A stretch of DNA of 64,000 bases, taken from positions 1 through 64,000 of the forward strand of contig JAFKFH010000012.1 of assembly GCA_017307375.1 (NCBI GenBank), read 5' to 3'. Positions 9,422 through 17,717 of this stretch are shown piece after piece. Position numbers and translations under genes: made by a program. The notes under the pieces were generated by a model. It saw only the letters and a program-made list of their open reading frames with translations. It was not told where the DNA came from and did no database searches. The DNA comes from Alphaproteobacteria bacterium (lineage in GTDB: Bacteria; Pseudomonadota; Alphaproteobacteria; Ferrovibrionales; Ferrovibrionaceae). How positions within the stretch are numbered: position 1 is the first letter of the stretch; each line of letters starts with the position of its first letter.

Positions 9422-9769
9422 CGTGGCTCTCCCTGTCTTTACAACTTGCCCGTCCGGCCCCCCGGCCGGAGTCGAGCGCACACTTTAGTCAAATCGACGG
9501 AGATGGCGAAGAACTAGGTAGCGCAAACTCTTGATATCCCGAAGCTTCTCACGGGATTATTTGTATGTCTACATATGAATTTGACGGCAATCGGACACCC
9601 GCACAGGGTCGCCGGGAGCCCCGCATCAGGATCAGGGCGGGCGGCGCCGGATCACCCGAGGAACAAATACCTGCAGCCGGCGATCCGGGGCAGAAACGCC
9701 GAGTTTCCTTGTCCTGTCAGCGCTTTGCGGCAACAATGCCAGCTCCCGAAGGGCTTGCAGGAGGGATCC
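9422..9769. other. Divergent intergenic region between the Liv operon and mscL
   Basis: 348 bases without a convincing gene; open frames reading into mscL from upstream are non-coding in character. On the plus strand, TTGTCC (9709-9714) and AACAAT (9732-9737), 17 bases apart, form a plausible housekeeping promoter for mscL, 33 bases before its start. An AT-richer patch at about 9487-9590 probably holds the promoter of the binding-protein operon on the minus strand, but I could not pick out a clear pair of hexamers. Confidence 0.4.
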
Positions 9770-10183
9770 ATGCTCAAGGAGTTCAAGGCCTTCGCGTTGC
9801 GCGGCAACGTGCTCGACCTCGCGGTCGGCGTCATCATCGGCGCGGCCTTCACCACCATCGTCAACTCGCTGGTCAACGACATCATCATGCCGCCCCTGGG
9901 TGTCGTCATCGGCGGGATCGATTTCTCGGATTTCTTCATCACGCTCTCGGGCGGTTCCTACCCCACCCTCGCCGCGGCCAAGGCGGCGGGGGCCGCCACG
10001 CTGAACTACGGCCTGTTCATCAACGCGGTCATCCGCTTTCTGATCGTGGCCTTCGCCGTGTTCCTGCTGATCCGCCAGGTCAACCGGATGTTCGGCAGCG
10101 CCAAGAAGGACGAACCGCCGCCGGCCCCGCCGCGCCAGGAGGTATTGCTCGAAGAGATCCGCGACCTGCTGAAGCAGCGCTGA
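9770..10183 (+). CDS. mscL: Large-conductance mechanosensitive channel
   Basis: 137 residues starting [27 protein letters not shown], preceded by AGGAGG; an open frame 65 codons longer lacks support. The amphipathic N-terminal helix, TM1 ([28 protein letters not shown]), periplasmic loop and TM2 ([23 protein letters not shown]) are all present, with the cytoplasmic helix [14 protein letters not shown] at the end. It opens under hypo-osmotic tension to release solutes. Monocistronic: own putative promoter and a strong terminator directly after it. Confidence 0.96.
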   Translation: MLKEFKAFALRGNVLDLAVGVIIGAAFTTIVNSLVNDIIMPPLGVVIGGIDFSDFFITLSGGSYPTLAAAKAAGAATLNYGLFINAVIRFLIVAFAVFLLIRQVNRMFGSAKKDEPPPAPPRQEVLLEEIRDLLKQR

Positions 10184-10203
10184 TCACGCCTGACGATCCG
10201 TCC

Positions 10204-10242
10204 GGCGCTTCCGGGAGGGCTGCCCGGGAGCGCCTTTTCTTT
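10204..10242 (+). terminator. Intrinsic terminator of mscL
   Basis: A 12-bp stem is formed by GGCGCTTCCGGG (10204-10215) and CCCGGGAGCGCC (10223-10234). It contains one T-G wobble and a 7-base loop, and is followed directly by TTTTCTTTT. It lies 20 bases after the mscL stop. Confidence 0.93.
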
Positions 10243-10267
10243 TGGACAGCGTGTTCACTTTTTGTTC

Positions 10268-10296
10268 TTGACAACCTTGCACTCACGTAACAACAT
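10268..10296 (+). promoter_or_regulatory. Candidate promoter of the toxin-immunity pair
   Basis: A perfect TTGACA (10268-10273) is followed after 17 bases by CAACAT (10291-10296), a 3-of-6 match to the -10 hexamer. The whole stretch 10250-10345 is much more AT-rich than its surroundings and ends with TATATATAAA (about 10319) and a GGAGA ribosome-binding site five bases before the ATG at 10346. Confidence 0.5.
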
Positions 10297-10345
10297 TCAA
10301 CCATCCTCAGCAGAGGTGTATATATAAACAATTGCGGAGAACGAT

Positions 10346-11461
10346 ATGCCCGTTGCCTTCCACTCACGGGGCCGCGCCGATACGCGCGGACGCCTTGGTC
10401 CGGCTTTTTATGCCGGACTGAATGACGACGAGTTACCCCCGCCGGGCGCGCTGGCCGAAGCCACGATGCGTGGCCACGGCATTCTCTCTATTCTCGATCC
10501 GTCGAACGCCGCGCCGCCTGATTCCGCGCTTGCTCCAGGCTATCTGCCGGACCAATCGCCCATCGCGTATCCCGGGCGTCCGCAGATGTCGGGCATCGGG
10601 ATCGCCGACGAACCGACCGGCGGCGAGACGATGGCGCCGGAAGCACTTTCGGAAGTGCCCCGATCGACTTCAGGTATTCTATCCTACCCCGAGCTGTTCA
10701 GCATAGCGCCCGACGGTCGTCCGCTCCAGGCGCCCGATGTTGGCCAGAAGGATCCGATCCTCAACCGACCGAGCGCCCCGGATCTCGCGGACGCCCTGCC
10801 CGATGCCGCACCGGCAATCCTCAGCCCGTTGGGTGACGTGTTTTTCCAGGAGCCTGCGCGTGATGCCGGCGAAGAGAAGCGAAAGAGCTCTATCGGACAT
10901 GCGGACGACCTAGAGTCGCTCATTCCATTGTGGGGCGCCGGCCGCAACACCCTCGCAGACCTCGAGGAAGGAAATTACGGCAGTGCCGCGCTGAACGGCG
11001 CCATGTTCCTGTCGGACCTGTTTCTGGTCGGCGCGCCTGCCAAGTTCATCGCCAAGGCCGCGCTGACCGGCGCCAGGAAAGGCGGCCTCAAAGGTGCGCG
11101 GGAAGCCGCCAGATACGCCGTCATGGGGCCGATCCGCGCGGAGAAACCGTCGCATACCAAGTGGAAGTATGTGCGCAGCCAGCTCGGCGAACATGGCATG
11201 CTGGAAAAGTATCAGCACGGCCACCACTGGATCGTCCATCGGAACGAAGGAATCGGCCGGCATATTCCCGATGCAATCAAGAACCATCCGTTGAACATCA
11301 TCGGAATGCCGAAAGATCTGTCGGTTCACGGGCGTTTGCACGGACCCTATAAAGGATTGCCGCAATACAACGCGCTTCAGAAATACTGGTACGGCACTCC
11401 TTTGTGGTTCAAGAATTTGAAGCTCGATCTGGCCTTGCACGGATCTGACCTTGTTCGTTGA
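10346..11461 (+). CDS. Polymorphic-toxin-like protein with C-terminal HNH-type nuclease domain
   Basis: 371 residues. Residues 1-185 are Pro/Ala-rich, low complexity and without signal peptide, PAAR or RHS repeats. Residues about 190-260 (SLIPLWGAGRNTLADLEEGN, then a hydrophobic AALNGAMFLSDLFLVGAPAKFIAKAAL) look like the pre-toxin segment that precedes nuclease tips in RHS-type effectors. The tip holds HGHHWIVHRN (His291, 293, 294), IPDAIKNHPLNIIGMP (Asn313) and VHGRLHGPYKGLPQYN (His328, His332). This is the His/Asn pattern of HNH/Endo VII-superfamily toxins (from memory of the family; not searched). A small gene 12 bases downstream is the expected immunity partner. GGAGA precedes the start. 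Delivery route is not visible: no secretion genes are in the window. Confidence 0.7.
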   Translation: MPVAFHSRGRADTRGRLGPAFYAGLNDDELPPPGALAEATMRGHGILSILDPSNAAPPDSALAPGYLPDQSPIAYPGRPQMSGIGIADEPTGGETMAPEALSEVPRSTSGILSYPELFSIAPDGRPLQAPDVGQKDPILNRPSAPDLADALPDAAPAILSPLGDVFFQEPARDAGEEKRKSSIGHADDLESLIPLWGAGRNTLADLEEGNYGSAALNGAMFLSDLFLVGAPAKFIAKAALTGARKGGLKGAREAARYAVMGPIRAEKPSHTKWKYVRSQLGEHGMLEKYQHGHHWIVHRNEGIGRHIPDAIKNHPLNIIGMPKDLSVHGRLHGPYKGLPQYNALQKYWYGTPLWFKNLKLDLALHGSDLVR

Positions 11462-11473
11462 CCGGAGGAAACG

Positions 11474-11974
11474 ATGACCGCTCTACCCTTCCAGTTTCCG
11501 GTTTTAGCCCTGATCCGGGCGCCGGCCGGCGGCTGGTACGACGATGTCCACGACGAGATCGAGTATTTTCTCGGCGAGACCGATTTCGCCACGCTGACGC
11601 CCTATGACCTCCAGGGCGACTACGCGGACATGCGGATCGTCGATGTCACGGGCAGGTGCTGGCGGATCACCGGGACAACGAAGCTCGGCGTCAAGGGAAC
11701 GTCATGGCGCAAGGTCCTCAACGCCATCTTCCGCAATTTTACCTACCGCTACGACCTGACGGAAGAAGCGCCGATGACGTTCGAGGCGGTGCGCGACCAT
11801 ATCTGCGCGGCGATCAAGGCCGATCCGGTCGGTTGGCGTGATGACGAGGCCATTGCCGGTGAATCCGGGCCGCCACGGGAGGAGCAGGAGATGCTGGAAG
11901 AAAAGATCGAGCGGTGTCGGCGCACGACCAACATGCATGAACTGGTCGACACGTTCATCCACCTGACCGACTGA
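11474..11974 (+). CDS. Putative immunity protein for the upstream nuclease toxin
   Basis: 166 residues, acidic, no signal peptide or membrane helix. I do not recognise the family. The start has a perfect GGAGGAA five bases upstream and lies 12 bases after the toxin stop, so the two are one transcript. Visible features: an aromatic N-terminal half (PVLALIRAPAGGWYDDVHDEIEYFL, WRITGTTKLGVKGTSWRKVLNAIF) and a charged helical tail (EEQEMLEEKIERCRRTTNMHELV). Small, acidic, cytoplasmic and directly behind a nuclease is the standard signature of an immunity gene; the assignment is by position only. Confidence 0.5.
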   Translation: MTALPFQFPVLALIRAPAGGWYDDVHDEIEYFLGETDFATLTPYDLQGDYADMRIVDVTGRCWRITGTTKLGVKGTSWRKVLNAIFRNFTYRYDLTEEAPMTFEAVRDHICAAIKADPVGWRDDEAIAGESGPPREEQEMLEEKIERCRRTTNMHELVDTFIHLTD

Positions 11975-12003
11975 CCGCGGATCGACGCAGCACCGGTCAT
12001 CGC

Positions 12004-12033
12004 TGATCCGCCGCGGGCGGAACGGCGTACCAC
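12004..12033 (+). promoter_or_regulatory. Sigma-E (ECF11-type) promoter of the DUF6134/SDR/NTF2 operon
   Basis: TGATCC (12004-12009), an 18-base spacer, then TACCAC (12028-12033). The same TGATCC-N18-TA arrangement occurs in both directions in the rpoE upstream region of this window. The start codon at 12074 lies 40 bases downstream. Recalled promoter preference of Rhodobacter-type RpoE (TGATCC in the -35 region) supports the call. Confidence 0.72.
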
Positions 12034-12073
12034 GGTGCGGGGGTGTCAATCCTCGCGCCACGGGAGAATGTCG

Positions 12074-12742
12074 ATGCGGTCCCGCCTGCTTGCCTGCCTG
12101 GTTTTCCTGGTCGCGTCGCCAAGCCTGGCCGCCGCCAGGCCGGTCGATCAGATTGCCGCTCTGTACGGCCCCGAATACGCGCTGACGATCAGCCGGAACG
12201 GCGAGCCGATCGGGCAGCACATCCTTACCTTCCGCCAGGAACGCCAAGCCTGGCAGATAGCTGCCGCGAGCGACATGGTGATCAAGCTCGCGATCATTCC
12301 GGTCTTCCGCTTCGCCTATCGCAGCGCCGAAACCTGGGAGAAGGATCGGCTGGTCGCCCTGACGGCGGAAACCAACGACGATGGGGAAAGGACCGTGGTC
12401 AAGGTGGAGGCCACGGGCGACGGTCTCGACGTGTCCGGAACCGCCGGGTCCTGGGTCGCCCCGCGCGACGTCATCGCCACGAGCCACTGGCGCCAGCCGC
12501 CGACAGGGCCCGGGGTTGTCGTCAATACGCTGACCGGCAAACGCAACGACGTGACGATCACCGATCGCGGCGAAGACAGCATCGTCACCGGCGTCGGCAC
12601 CCTGCCCGCCCGTCGCCTGACCTATGCCGGCGACCTCGACGTCGATACCTGGTACGACGCCGAGGGCCGCTGGCTGGGGATGCGCTTCAAGGGACGCGAT
12701 GGCTCGGTCATCGACTATGCCTGCACCCGGTGCGGTCGATGA
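12074..12742 (+). CDS. Exported DUF6134/DUF3108-like protein
   Basis: 222 residues from MRSRLLACLVFLVASPSLAAA, a clear Sec signal peptide; the ATG at 12074 is 7 bases after GGGAG and is preferred over ATG 12068. The mature part is beta-rich: YALTISRNGEPIGQHILTF, DMVIKLAIIPVFRFAYRSAETWE, VNTLTGKRNDVTI. It resembles DUF6134-type periplasmic proteins that accompany RpoE/ChrR-regulated lipid genes. It may bind or process a lipid at the outer membrane, but this is inference. First gene of an operon behind a TGATCC promoter, overlapping the SDR gene by ATGA. Confidence 0.7.
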   Translation: MRSRLLACLVFLVASPSLAAARPVDQIAALYGPEYALTISRNGEPIGQHILTFRQERQAWQIAAASDMVIKLAIIPVFRFAYRSAETWEKDRLVALTAETNDDGERTVVKVEATGDGLDVSGTAGSWVAPRDVIATSHWRQPPTGPGVVVNTLTGKRNDVTITDRGEDSIVTGVGTLPARRLTYAGDLDVDTWYDAEGRWLGMRFKGRDGSVIDYACTRCGR

Positions 12743-13479
12743 CCGGCCAGCTCGCCTGGGTCACCGGTGCCTCGACCGGTATCGGGCGCGCCCTCGCGCT
12801 GGGTCTGGCGGCACGCGGCTGGCGCGTCGCCGCCAGTGCCCGGCCGTCAGCGGCACTCGATGCGCTGGCCCCGGAGGGCACCGATATCGCGGCCTATCCG
12901 CTGGATGTGCGCGATGCCGCCGCCAATGCCGCGACGGTCGCGGCGATCGAAGCCACCGGCCCGATCGCGCTGGCCATCCTCAATGCCGGTACCTATCGGC
13001 CGAGTTGGGCGGCCGGCTTCGACGTCGCGACGATGCGCGACATGGTCGAGACGAACCTGATGGGTACGGTCAACGGCCTGATCCCGGTCATGGAGCGGAT
13101 GATGGCGCGCCGCAGCGGCCATATCGTCCTGGTCGCCTCGGTCGCCGGCTGGCGCGGCCTGCCCGGCGGCGGCGCCTACGGGGCCACCAAGGCCGCGCTG
13201 ATCAACCTGGCGGAAAGCCTGAAGCCCGATCTCGAGCGCCACGGCATCGCCCTGACCGTCGTTGCGCCCGGCTTCGTGCGCACGCCGCTGACCGCCGGCA
13301 ACGATTTCCCGATGCCGTTCCTGATCGAGGCCGACGAGGCTGCGCGGATCATCCTCGACCGTCTGCCGGGCCGCCCCTTCTCGCTGGCATTGCCGTGGCG
13401 GATGGCGCTGGCGATGGGCCTCCTCCGCCTGCTGCCGGCGCCCCTGTTGTTCGGCCTGACCAGAAGGATGCTGCGCTGA
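12739..13479 (+). CDS. Short-chain dehydrogenase/reductase
   Basis: 246 residues. The NAD(P)-binding motif is TGASTGIG (residues about 9-16), NAG is at LAILNAGTYR, the catalytic Ser is in VLVASVAGWRG and YxxxK is YGATK. This is a classical SDR. The C-terminus is hydrophobic and basic (WRMALAMGLLRLLPAPLLFGLTRRML), suggesting membrane association as in lipid-modifying SDRs. It starts inside the stop of the DUF6134-like gene and its stop overlaps the next start (TGATG). SDRs are recurrent members of RpoE/ChrR regulons; the substrate is unknown but plausibly a modified fatty acyl chain. Confidence 0.88.
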   Translation: MTGQLAWVTGASTGIGRALALGLAARGWRVAASARPSAALDALAPEGTDIAAYPLDVRDAAANAATVAAIEATGPIALAILNAGTYRPSWAAGFDVATMRDMVETNLMGTVNGLIPVMERMMARRSGHIVLVASVAGWRGLPGGGAYGATKAALINLAESLKPDLERHGIALTVVAPGFVRTPLTAGNDFPMPFLIEADEAARIILDRLPGRPFSLALPWRMALAMGLLRLLPAPLLFGLTRRMLR

Positions 13480-13898
13480 TGCGCCCGATCGATCGCTATG
13501 TCCGGTTCTGGGAAACCGTGTCGCCGGGCAACCTCGATCGGCTCGAGGAGGTGTTCGCGCCCGATATCCACTTCCGCGATCCGTTCAACGATATCCAGGG
13601 GACGCCGGCGTTGCGGGCGTTGCTGGCCTCGATGTTCGAGACCCTGGAAGTGCCGCGGTTTTCCGTGACCCGGGCGGCCGACGCGGGCGACGGGACATGG
13701 CTGCTGCGCTGGAACTTCTCGTGCCGCTTCCGGGGCAAGCCCTGGGAAATACCGGGCATGAGCGAAGTCGAGCTACAGGCCGACGGGCGCGCATCGCGCC
13801 ACATCGACCATTGGGACTCGGGCACCTATTTCTACGGGCGCCTGCCGCTGCTGGGCGGCATCATCGGCCTCATCCGCCGGCGGGCCGGCCGCCATTGA
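13479..13898 (+). CDS. NTF2-like (SnoaL-type) small protein
   Basis: 139 residues with the cystatin/NTF2-like pattern: YVRFWETVSPGNLDRLEEVFAPDIHFRDPFND near the N-terminus and DGRASRHIDHWDSGTYFYGRLPLLGGIIGLIRRR at the end. Such proteins are small-molecule-binding or isomerase-like domains. Position as the third gene of the SDR operon, with overlapping stop/start, suggests the same lipid-linked process. The last 29 nt overlap the end of the DUF3833 gene on the other strand. Confidence 0.78.
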   Translation: MRPIDRYVRFWETVSPGNLDRLEEVFAPDIHFRDPFNDIQGTPALRALLASMFETLEVPRFSVTRAADAGDGTWLLRWNFSCRFRGKPWEIPGMSEVELQADGRASRHIDHWDSGTYFYGRLPLLGGIIGLIRRRAGRH

Positions 13899-14424
13899 GA
13901 CGGCGGAACGAGACGATGACGGTGCCGATCTCGAAGCCGAGCTTGGTGACGGTGGCACGGTTCAGCACCACGCCGTCGGGCTGCAGGAACATCCAGTCGT
14001 CGAAACTGACGTCCCAGCGATCGTCGCCAACCTTCAGGGCAAAACGGTAGCGCAGGTTGAACGCATTGCCCCGGGCTTCCGCGCGCCCGGTTCCGATGAC
14101 ACCGTCGGCCTTGCCCTCGTAAGTACCGTCGGGCTGACGCAGGAAGGTCCAGACGCGGCGTTCGGTCTCGCCGTCGTCGTAACGGAAATCCTCGGTCAGC
14201 GTCAGCTGGCGGCCGTCCCAGGCGCCATCGAGGTCGACGACGAACTGCCGGCGCACCTTGCCGAAACGGTCGACGAACATGCCGGTGGCGGCGGATTTTC
14301 CCTGAAAATAGTCCTCGATCCGGAACACCGGATCGGGCCTTGCGACCTCGTCGATCTTCATACCCCCGCATCCCGCCAGTATCAGGGCCAGGCCGGCCAT
14401 CATGGACATCAGATATCCGCGCAT
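13870..14424 (-). CDS. DUF3833 lipoprotein
   Basis: 184 residues from MRGYLMSMMAGLALILAGCGG, a lipoprotein signal with lipobox LAGC (Cys19). The mature domain contains PDPVFRIEDYFQGKSAATGMFVDRFGKVRRQFVVDLDG and SFDDWMFLQPDGVVLNRATVTKLGFEIGTVIVSF, the DUF3833 pattern. A longer in-frame reading to 14565 runs into the MFS gene and is rejected. It is the last gene of the operon that starts with the flavin amine oxidase at 19084 and overlaps the MFS gene by 16 nt. Lipocalin-like lipid handling at the envelope is a reasonable guess. Confidence 0.84.
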   Translation of the reverse strand: MRGYLMSMMAGLALILAGCGGMKIDEVARPDPVFRIEDYFQGKSAATGMFVDRFGKVRRQFVVDLDGAWDGRQLTLTEDFRYDDGETERRVWTFLRQPDGTYEGKADGVIGTGRAEARGNAFNLRYRFALKVGDDRWDVSFDDWMFLQPDGVVLNRATVTKLGFEIGTVIVSFRRLNGGRPAGG

Positions 14425-15713
14425 CGCATCCTCACGGCCAGACGCCGGGACAGCGCACGATGAGCACGCGCCGTGATCCTGTAGCGCCAGATCAAACCAA
14501 TTACCGATAATTTGATTACGACGGGCAGCCCCCCGTAGATCAATGCGAGCAGCGTGAGCTGCCACTCGTCATTACCGCCATCGGTCGAAAAGCCGGCGGC
14601 TGCGAGCAGGCCGAGACCGAGGCCGACCGCGGCACCGGCCGCAAGCTTGGTCGCCATCGTCCACAGCGCAAACATCAGGCCGGAACGTTCGGTGCGGAAA
14701 CGCCAGCGGTCGTAGTCCAGCACGTCGGCCTGAAGTGCCGACGGCAAGGCAAGATCGGCACCGAGTGTCGCCCCCGTCACCACGCAGATCGCCAGAAACC
14801 AGCCGATCGCCCCTGGCCCGAGCAGCGGGGCCCAGACGAAGGCGGCCGAACAGCACAGCATGGCGACGCACCAGGCGCGATGCTTGCCCACGCGCCGGCT
14901 CAGCCATAGCCAGAACGGAACGGCGAGGATCCCGGCCAGGAAGTAGAGCAGCATCGCCAGCGCGGTGTCGCTTTCCGACGCTTCCAGCCGGTGCCGCAGG
15001 AACAACGGAAACAACGCGGCGGCGAGGCCGTTGGCTAGACCGTTGCCCGACCAGGCCACCATCAGCCGCAGGAACGGCTGATTGCGGAAAACCTGCAGCA
15101 TGGCAGCCGGCCCGACCGGCTGGGCGGGAGCGCGCCGCCTCTCGGGCACGACCAACAGCAGCAGCAGGAATGCGGGCACGCCGATCGCGATGCCGGCCCA
15201 GGCGACGGCAGCGACGCTGGCGGCAAGATCGCCACCGGTCCGCGTGACGACGACCGGCAAGATCCCTGCTGCCAGGATACCGGCAAGCCCGGCAAGTTCG
15301 CGAACGAAGGCGACGGCGCTGCGGGCATCATAGCCCGTCGCCAGGTCGGCCCCCCAGGCCTGATAGGGAATGGCGACCATCGACCAGCCGACATAGAGCG
15401 CGAGCGCCCAGAGCGCGAGCTGGGCCGGGCCGGTGCCGGCCCCGGGCGTGAACAGGCAGACCAGGCCGATACCGGCAATCGGCGCGCCGACCGCGATCAG
15501 CGCCTTGCGCCGCCCCCACCGGTCCGCAACCCAGCCGACCAGCGGGTCCGCCAGGATGTCGGCCATCCTGACCGCGAAGAGGATGGCCGCCGTCGAGGCG
15601 AGACCGACGCGCTCGGCATAGAGCCCGGGCAGATAGACGTAGGCCGGAATGGTCGGCAGCGAGAGCGCCAGCGCCGGCAGCGCATAGGCTACCAGCGCGC
15701 CGCGGCCGATCAC
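14409..15713 (-). CDS. MFS transporter (GPH/MFS_2 type)
   Basis: 434 residues if it starts at the GTG at 15713, which overlaps the stop of the methyltransferase gene as GTGA; no ATG fits the coupled arrangement. The helices begin immediately (GALVAYALPALALSLPTIPAYVYLPGLYAERVGL) and the conserved loop DPLVGWVADRWGRRKALIAVGAP follows, then GYDARSAVAFVRELAGL, as in glycoside-pentoside-hexuronide:cation symporter relatives. About 12 helices. In RpoE/ChrR gene clusters such a carrier sits with the cyclopropane-synthase-like gene, where it may move lipids or their precursors; sugar transport is doubtful here. Confidence 0.82.
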   Translation of the reverse strand: MIGRGALVAYALPALALSLPTIPAYVYLPGLYAERVGLASTAAILFAVRMADILADPLVGWVADRWGRRKALIAVGAPIAGIGLVCLFTPGAGTGPAQLALWALALYVGWSMVAIPYQAWGADLATGYDARSAVAFVRELAGLAGILAAGILPVVVTRTGGDLAASVAAVAWAGIAIGVPAFLLLLLVVPERRRAPAQPVGPAAMLQVFRNQPFLRLMVAWSGNGLANGLAAALFPLFLRHRLEASESDTALAMLLYFLAGILAVPFWLWLSRRVGKHRAWCVAMLCCSAAFVWAPLLGPGAIGWFLAICVVTGATLGADLALPSALQADVLDYDRWRFRTERSGLMFALWTMATKLAAGAAVGLGLGLLAAAGFSTDGGNDEWQLTLLALIYGGLPVVIKLSVIGLIWRYRITARAHRALSRRLAVRMRCADI

Positions 15714-16915
15714 GCCTTCTCGATCCGGAAATGGCCGACGTCGATCGCCCCGCTGCGAAAGCCGGCCTCGCAGTAGCAGAGATAGTAGCGCCACATCCGG
15801 CGGAAGCGTTCGTCGAAGCCGAGGGTCGCAATATCGGGCCAGGCCCGTTCGAAATCGCGCCGCCAGCGTTCCAGTGTCCGGGCGTAGCCGTCGGCGAAAT
15901 AGTCCTCGGCGACGAGCTTCAGACCGGCCTCGGCGATCGCGCGGCGCATGGCGCCCGGGCTGGGCAGCATACCGCCGGGGAAGATGTATTTCTGAATGAA
16001 GTCGGCCCCGCGGCGGTAGCTCTCGAAGCGCCGGTCGTCGATGGTGATCACCTGCAGCGCGGCCACGCCACCGGGCTTGAGCAGTTCGCCGATGCGCCGG
16101 AAATAGGTCGGCCAGTTTTCCTCGCCGACCGCTTCGAACATCTCGATGGAAACGATCCGATCATAGCTGCCGGTCGCGTCCCGATAATCGACCAGCAGCG
16201 GCCGCACCGCCGGAAGTCCCAGCCCCGCGACATGGGCATGCTGCTCGGCCGACAGGGTCAGGCCGGTCACGCTGCAGCCATAGTCCTCGGCGGCAATCCG
16301 CGCAAACCCGCCCCAGCCGCAGCCGATCTCGAGCACATCGAGGCCGGGCTGCAGATCGGCCAGCCGCGCCAGCCGATGATACTTCGCCAGCTGCGCCTCC
16401 CGCAGATCCTGATCGTCACGCTCGAACCAGGCGGCCGAATAGGTCATGGTCGGGTCGAGCCACAGGCGGTAGAACGCATTGCCCAGGTCGTAGTGGTAGG
16501 CGATGTTGCGCCGGCTGCCGGTCCGGGTATTGGCCCGGGCCAGATGGCCCAGCCGGTCTACCACCCGGCGCAACCAGCTGCCGCCCAGTTCCTGCGCCAG
16601 CGCCGCCTCGTTGCGGGCGAACAGTTCGGTCAGTGCGGCGAGGTCGGGGCTGTCGACGTCGCCGGCCATGTAGGCCTCGGCAAACCCGATATCGCCGCTG
16701 ACCAGCACCCGCAACAGCCCCCGCCAGCGCCGCAGATGGACCAGTGCCTGCGGGCCGTCGCCGGTACCGGCATAGGAGCGCGTCTGACCACCGGGCAGAA
16801 CGACGGTGAGCCGCCCGCGGGCAAGGCGGCTTGCGATACGGTCGATCCGCGACCACCACCAGCGCGGCTCGACGGCGGGCAGTTGGGCAGGGTTCTGATC
16901 AGGCCGAGAGCGCAT
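15710..16915 (-). CDS. cfa: Cyclopropane-fatty-acyl-phospholipid synthase family methyltransferase
   Basis: 401 residues. The SAM-binding motif is DVLEIGCGWGGFARIA, preceded by NIAYHYDLGNAFYRLWLDPTMTYSAAWFE, the acyl-chain-site signature of CFA synthases. Later motifs are VSIEMFEAVGEENW and FIQKYIFPGGMLPS. These enzymes transfer a methyl(ene) group to a double bond of membrane phospholipid acyl chains. Within the RpoE-controlled cluster the enzyme may instead make a methylated unsaturated chain, the precursor of furan fatty acids, as described for Rhodobacter. Coupled to DUF1365 upstream (17 nt overlap) and MFS downstream (GTGA). Confidence 0.9.
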   Translation of the reverse strand: MRSRPDQNPAQLPAVEPRWWWSRIDRIASRLARGRLTVVLPGGQTRSYAGTGDGPQALVHLRRWRGLLRVLVSGDIGFAEAYMAGDVDSPDLAALTELFARNEAALAQELGGSWLRRVVDRLGHLARANTRTGSRRNIAYHYDLGNAFYRLWLDPTMTYSAAWFERDDQDLREAQLAKYHRLARLADLQPGLDVLEIGCGWGGFARIAAEDYGCSVTGLTLSAEQHAHVAGLGLPAVRPLLVDYRDATGSYDRIVSIEMFEAVGEENWPTYFRRIGELLKPGGVAALQVITIDDRRFESYRRGADFIQKYIFPGGMLPSPGAMRRAIAEAGLKLVAEDYFADGYARTLERWRRDFERAWPDIATLGFDERFRRMWRYYLCYCEAGFRSGAIDVGHFRIEKA

Positions 16916-17717
16916 GGGTTCTTCCGTCGGCGGGGTTGGTGTCGGGCCAGTGAATCGAGACGGGTTCCCGCGGCGGTTCGGGCCGGGGATGCAGGGCGAT
17001 CCCCTTCGACCACAGCTTCAGCGCCTCCCAATGGATCGCACCGATCACCTTCAGGGTGACCAGCGGGTGTCGCAGGAAGACGGACAGGATCGTGCGATCG
17101 TCGAGCGGCACGCGCCGCGCGGCAAAAGTCGCGGTCAGCAACGGTCCGTCGGCATCGCCCTGCTCGATACTCAGGGCGTAACGGGCACCAGGCCTGCGCC
17201 AGCGGAAGCGATACCCCCCGGTAACGGCAATGAATGGCGAGACATAGAAGGATTTCTCGCAGGCCTGACGGACCATCGCGTCGGCCTCGCAGGGCTCGGC
17301 CAGGGGGATCAGATAGCCGTGCCTCTGCCCGAAGGTGTTGTTGACCTCGTAGAGCACGGCGACGATCCGCCCGGCCGGGTCCTCGAAATAGAAGACGCTC
17401 AGCGGGTTGAAGACATAGCCGAGCACGCGGGGATAGCACAGCAGCCCGACCCGCACCCCGGCCGTGTCGATACCGGCCCGTGCCAGCTGGCCCAGCGCCC
17501 AGTCCTTAAGGCCCCCGGCCCGCCCGTCGCCGTGATCGCGGTCCAGCAGGCTGAGCAGGCTGAAGCGGTCATGGGCGAACAGCCGGCAATCGAGGTCGGA
17601 CAGTTCGTCGAGATCGACGTAGATGGCATAGACGCGGTAGGCTAGGTCATGGCGGCGCGGCCGGTGCCGCCGATGGGTGACAGCCCCGACATAGAGGCAG
17701 GAGCGACGTTCGCTCAT
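16899..17717 (-). CDS. DUF1365 protein
   Basis: 272 residues from MSERRSCLYVGAVTHRRHRP, the ATG overlapping the amine oxidase stop (ATGA). Family hallmarks are RRHDLAYRVYAIYVDLDELSDLD, LLCYPRVLGYVFNPLSVFYFED, VLYEVNNTFGQRHGYLIPL and EKSFYVSPFIAVTGGYRF. DUF1365 almost always lies between a flavin amine oxidase and a CFA-like methyltransferase, as here, and is implicated in modification of membrane fatty acids; its biochemical activity is not established to my knowledge. No signal peptide. Confidence 0.9.
   Translation of the reverse strand: MSERRSCLYVGAVTHRRHRPRRHDLAYRVYAIYVDLDELSDLDCRLFAHDRFSLLSLLDRDHGDGRAGGLKDWALGQLARAGIDTAGVRVGLLCYPRVLGYVFNPLSVFYFEDPAGRIVAVLYEVNNTFGQRHGYLIPLAEPCEADAMVRQACEKSFYVSPFIAVTGGYRFRWRRPGARYALSIEQGDADGPLLTATFAARRVPLDDRTILSVFLRHPLVTLKVIGAIHWEALKLWSKGIALHPRPEPPREPVSIHWPDTNPADGRTHALSA

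Noticed and set aside
9626-9655. Two GGATCA sequences upstream of the Liv binding-protein gene as minus-strand sigma-E promoters
   Set aside because: Neither has TA after 18 bases.
9565-9769. In-frame N-terminal extension of mscL and an overlapping frame
   Set aside because: MscL begins at MLKEF in all known cases and has a perfect AGGAGG there; the extension is untypical sequence.
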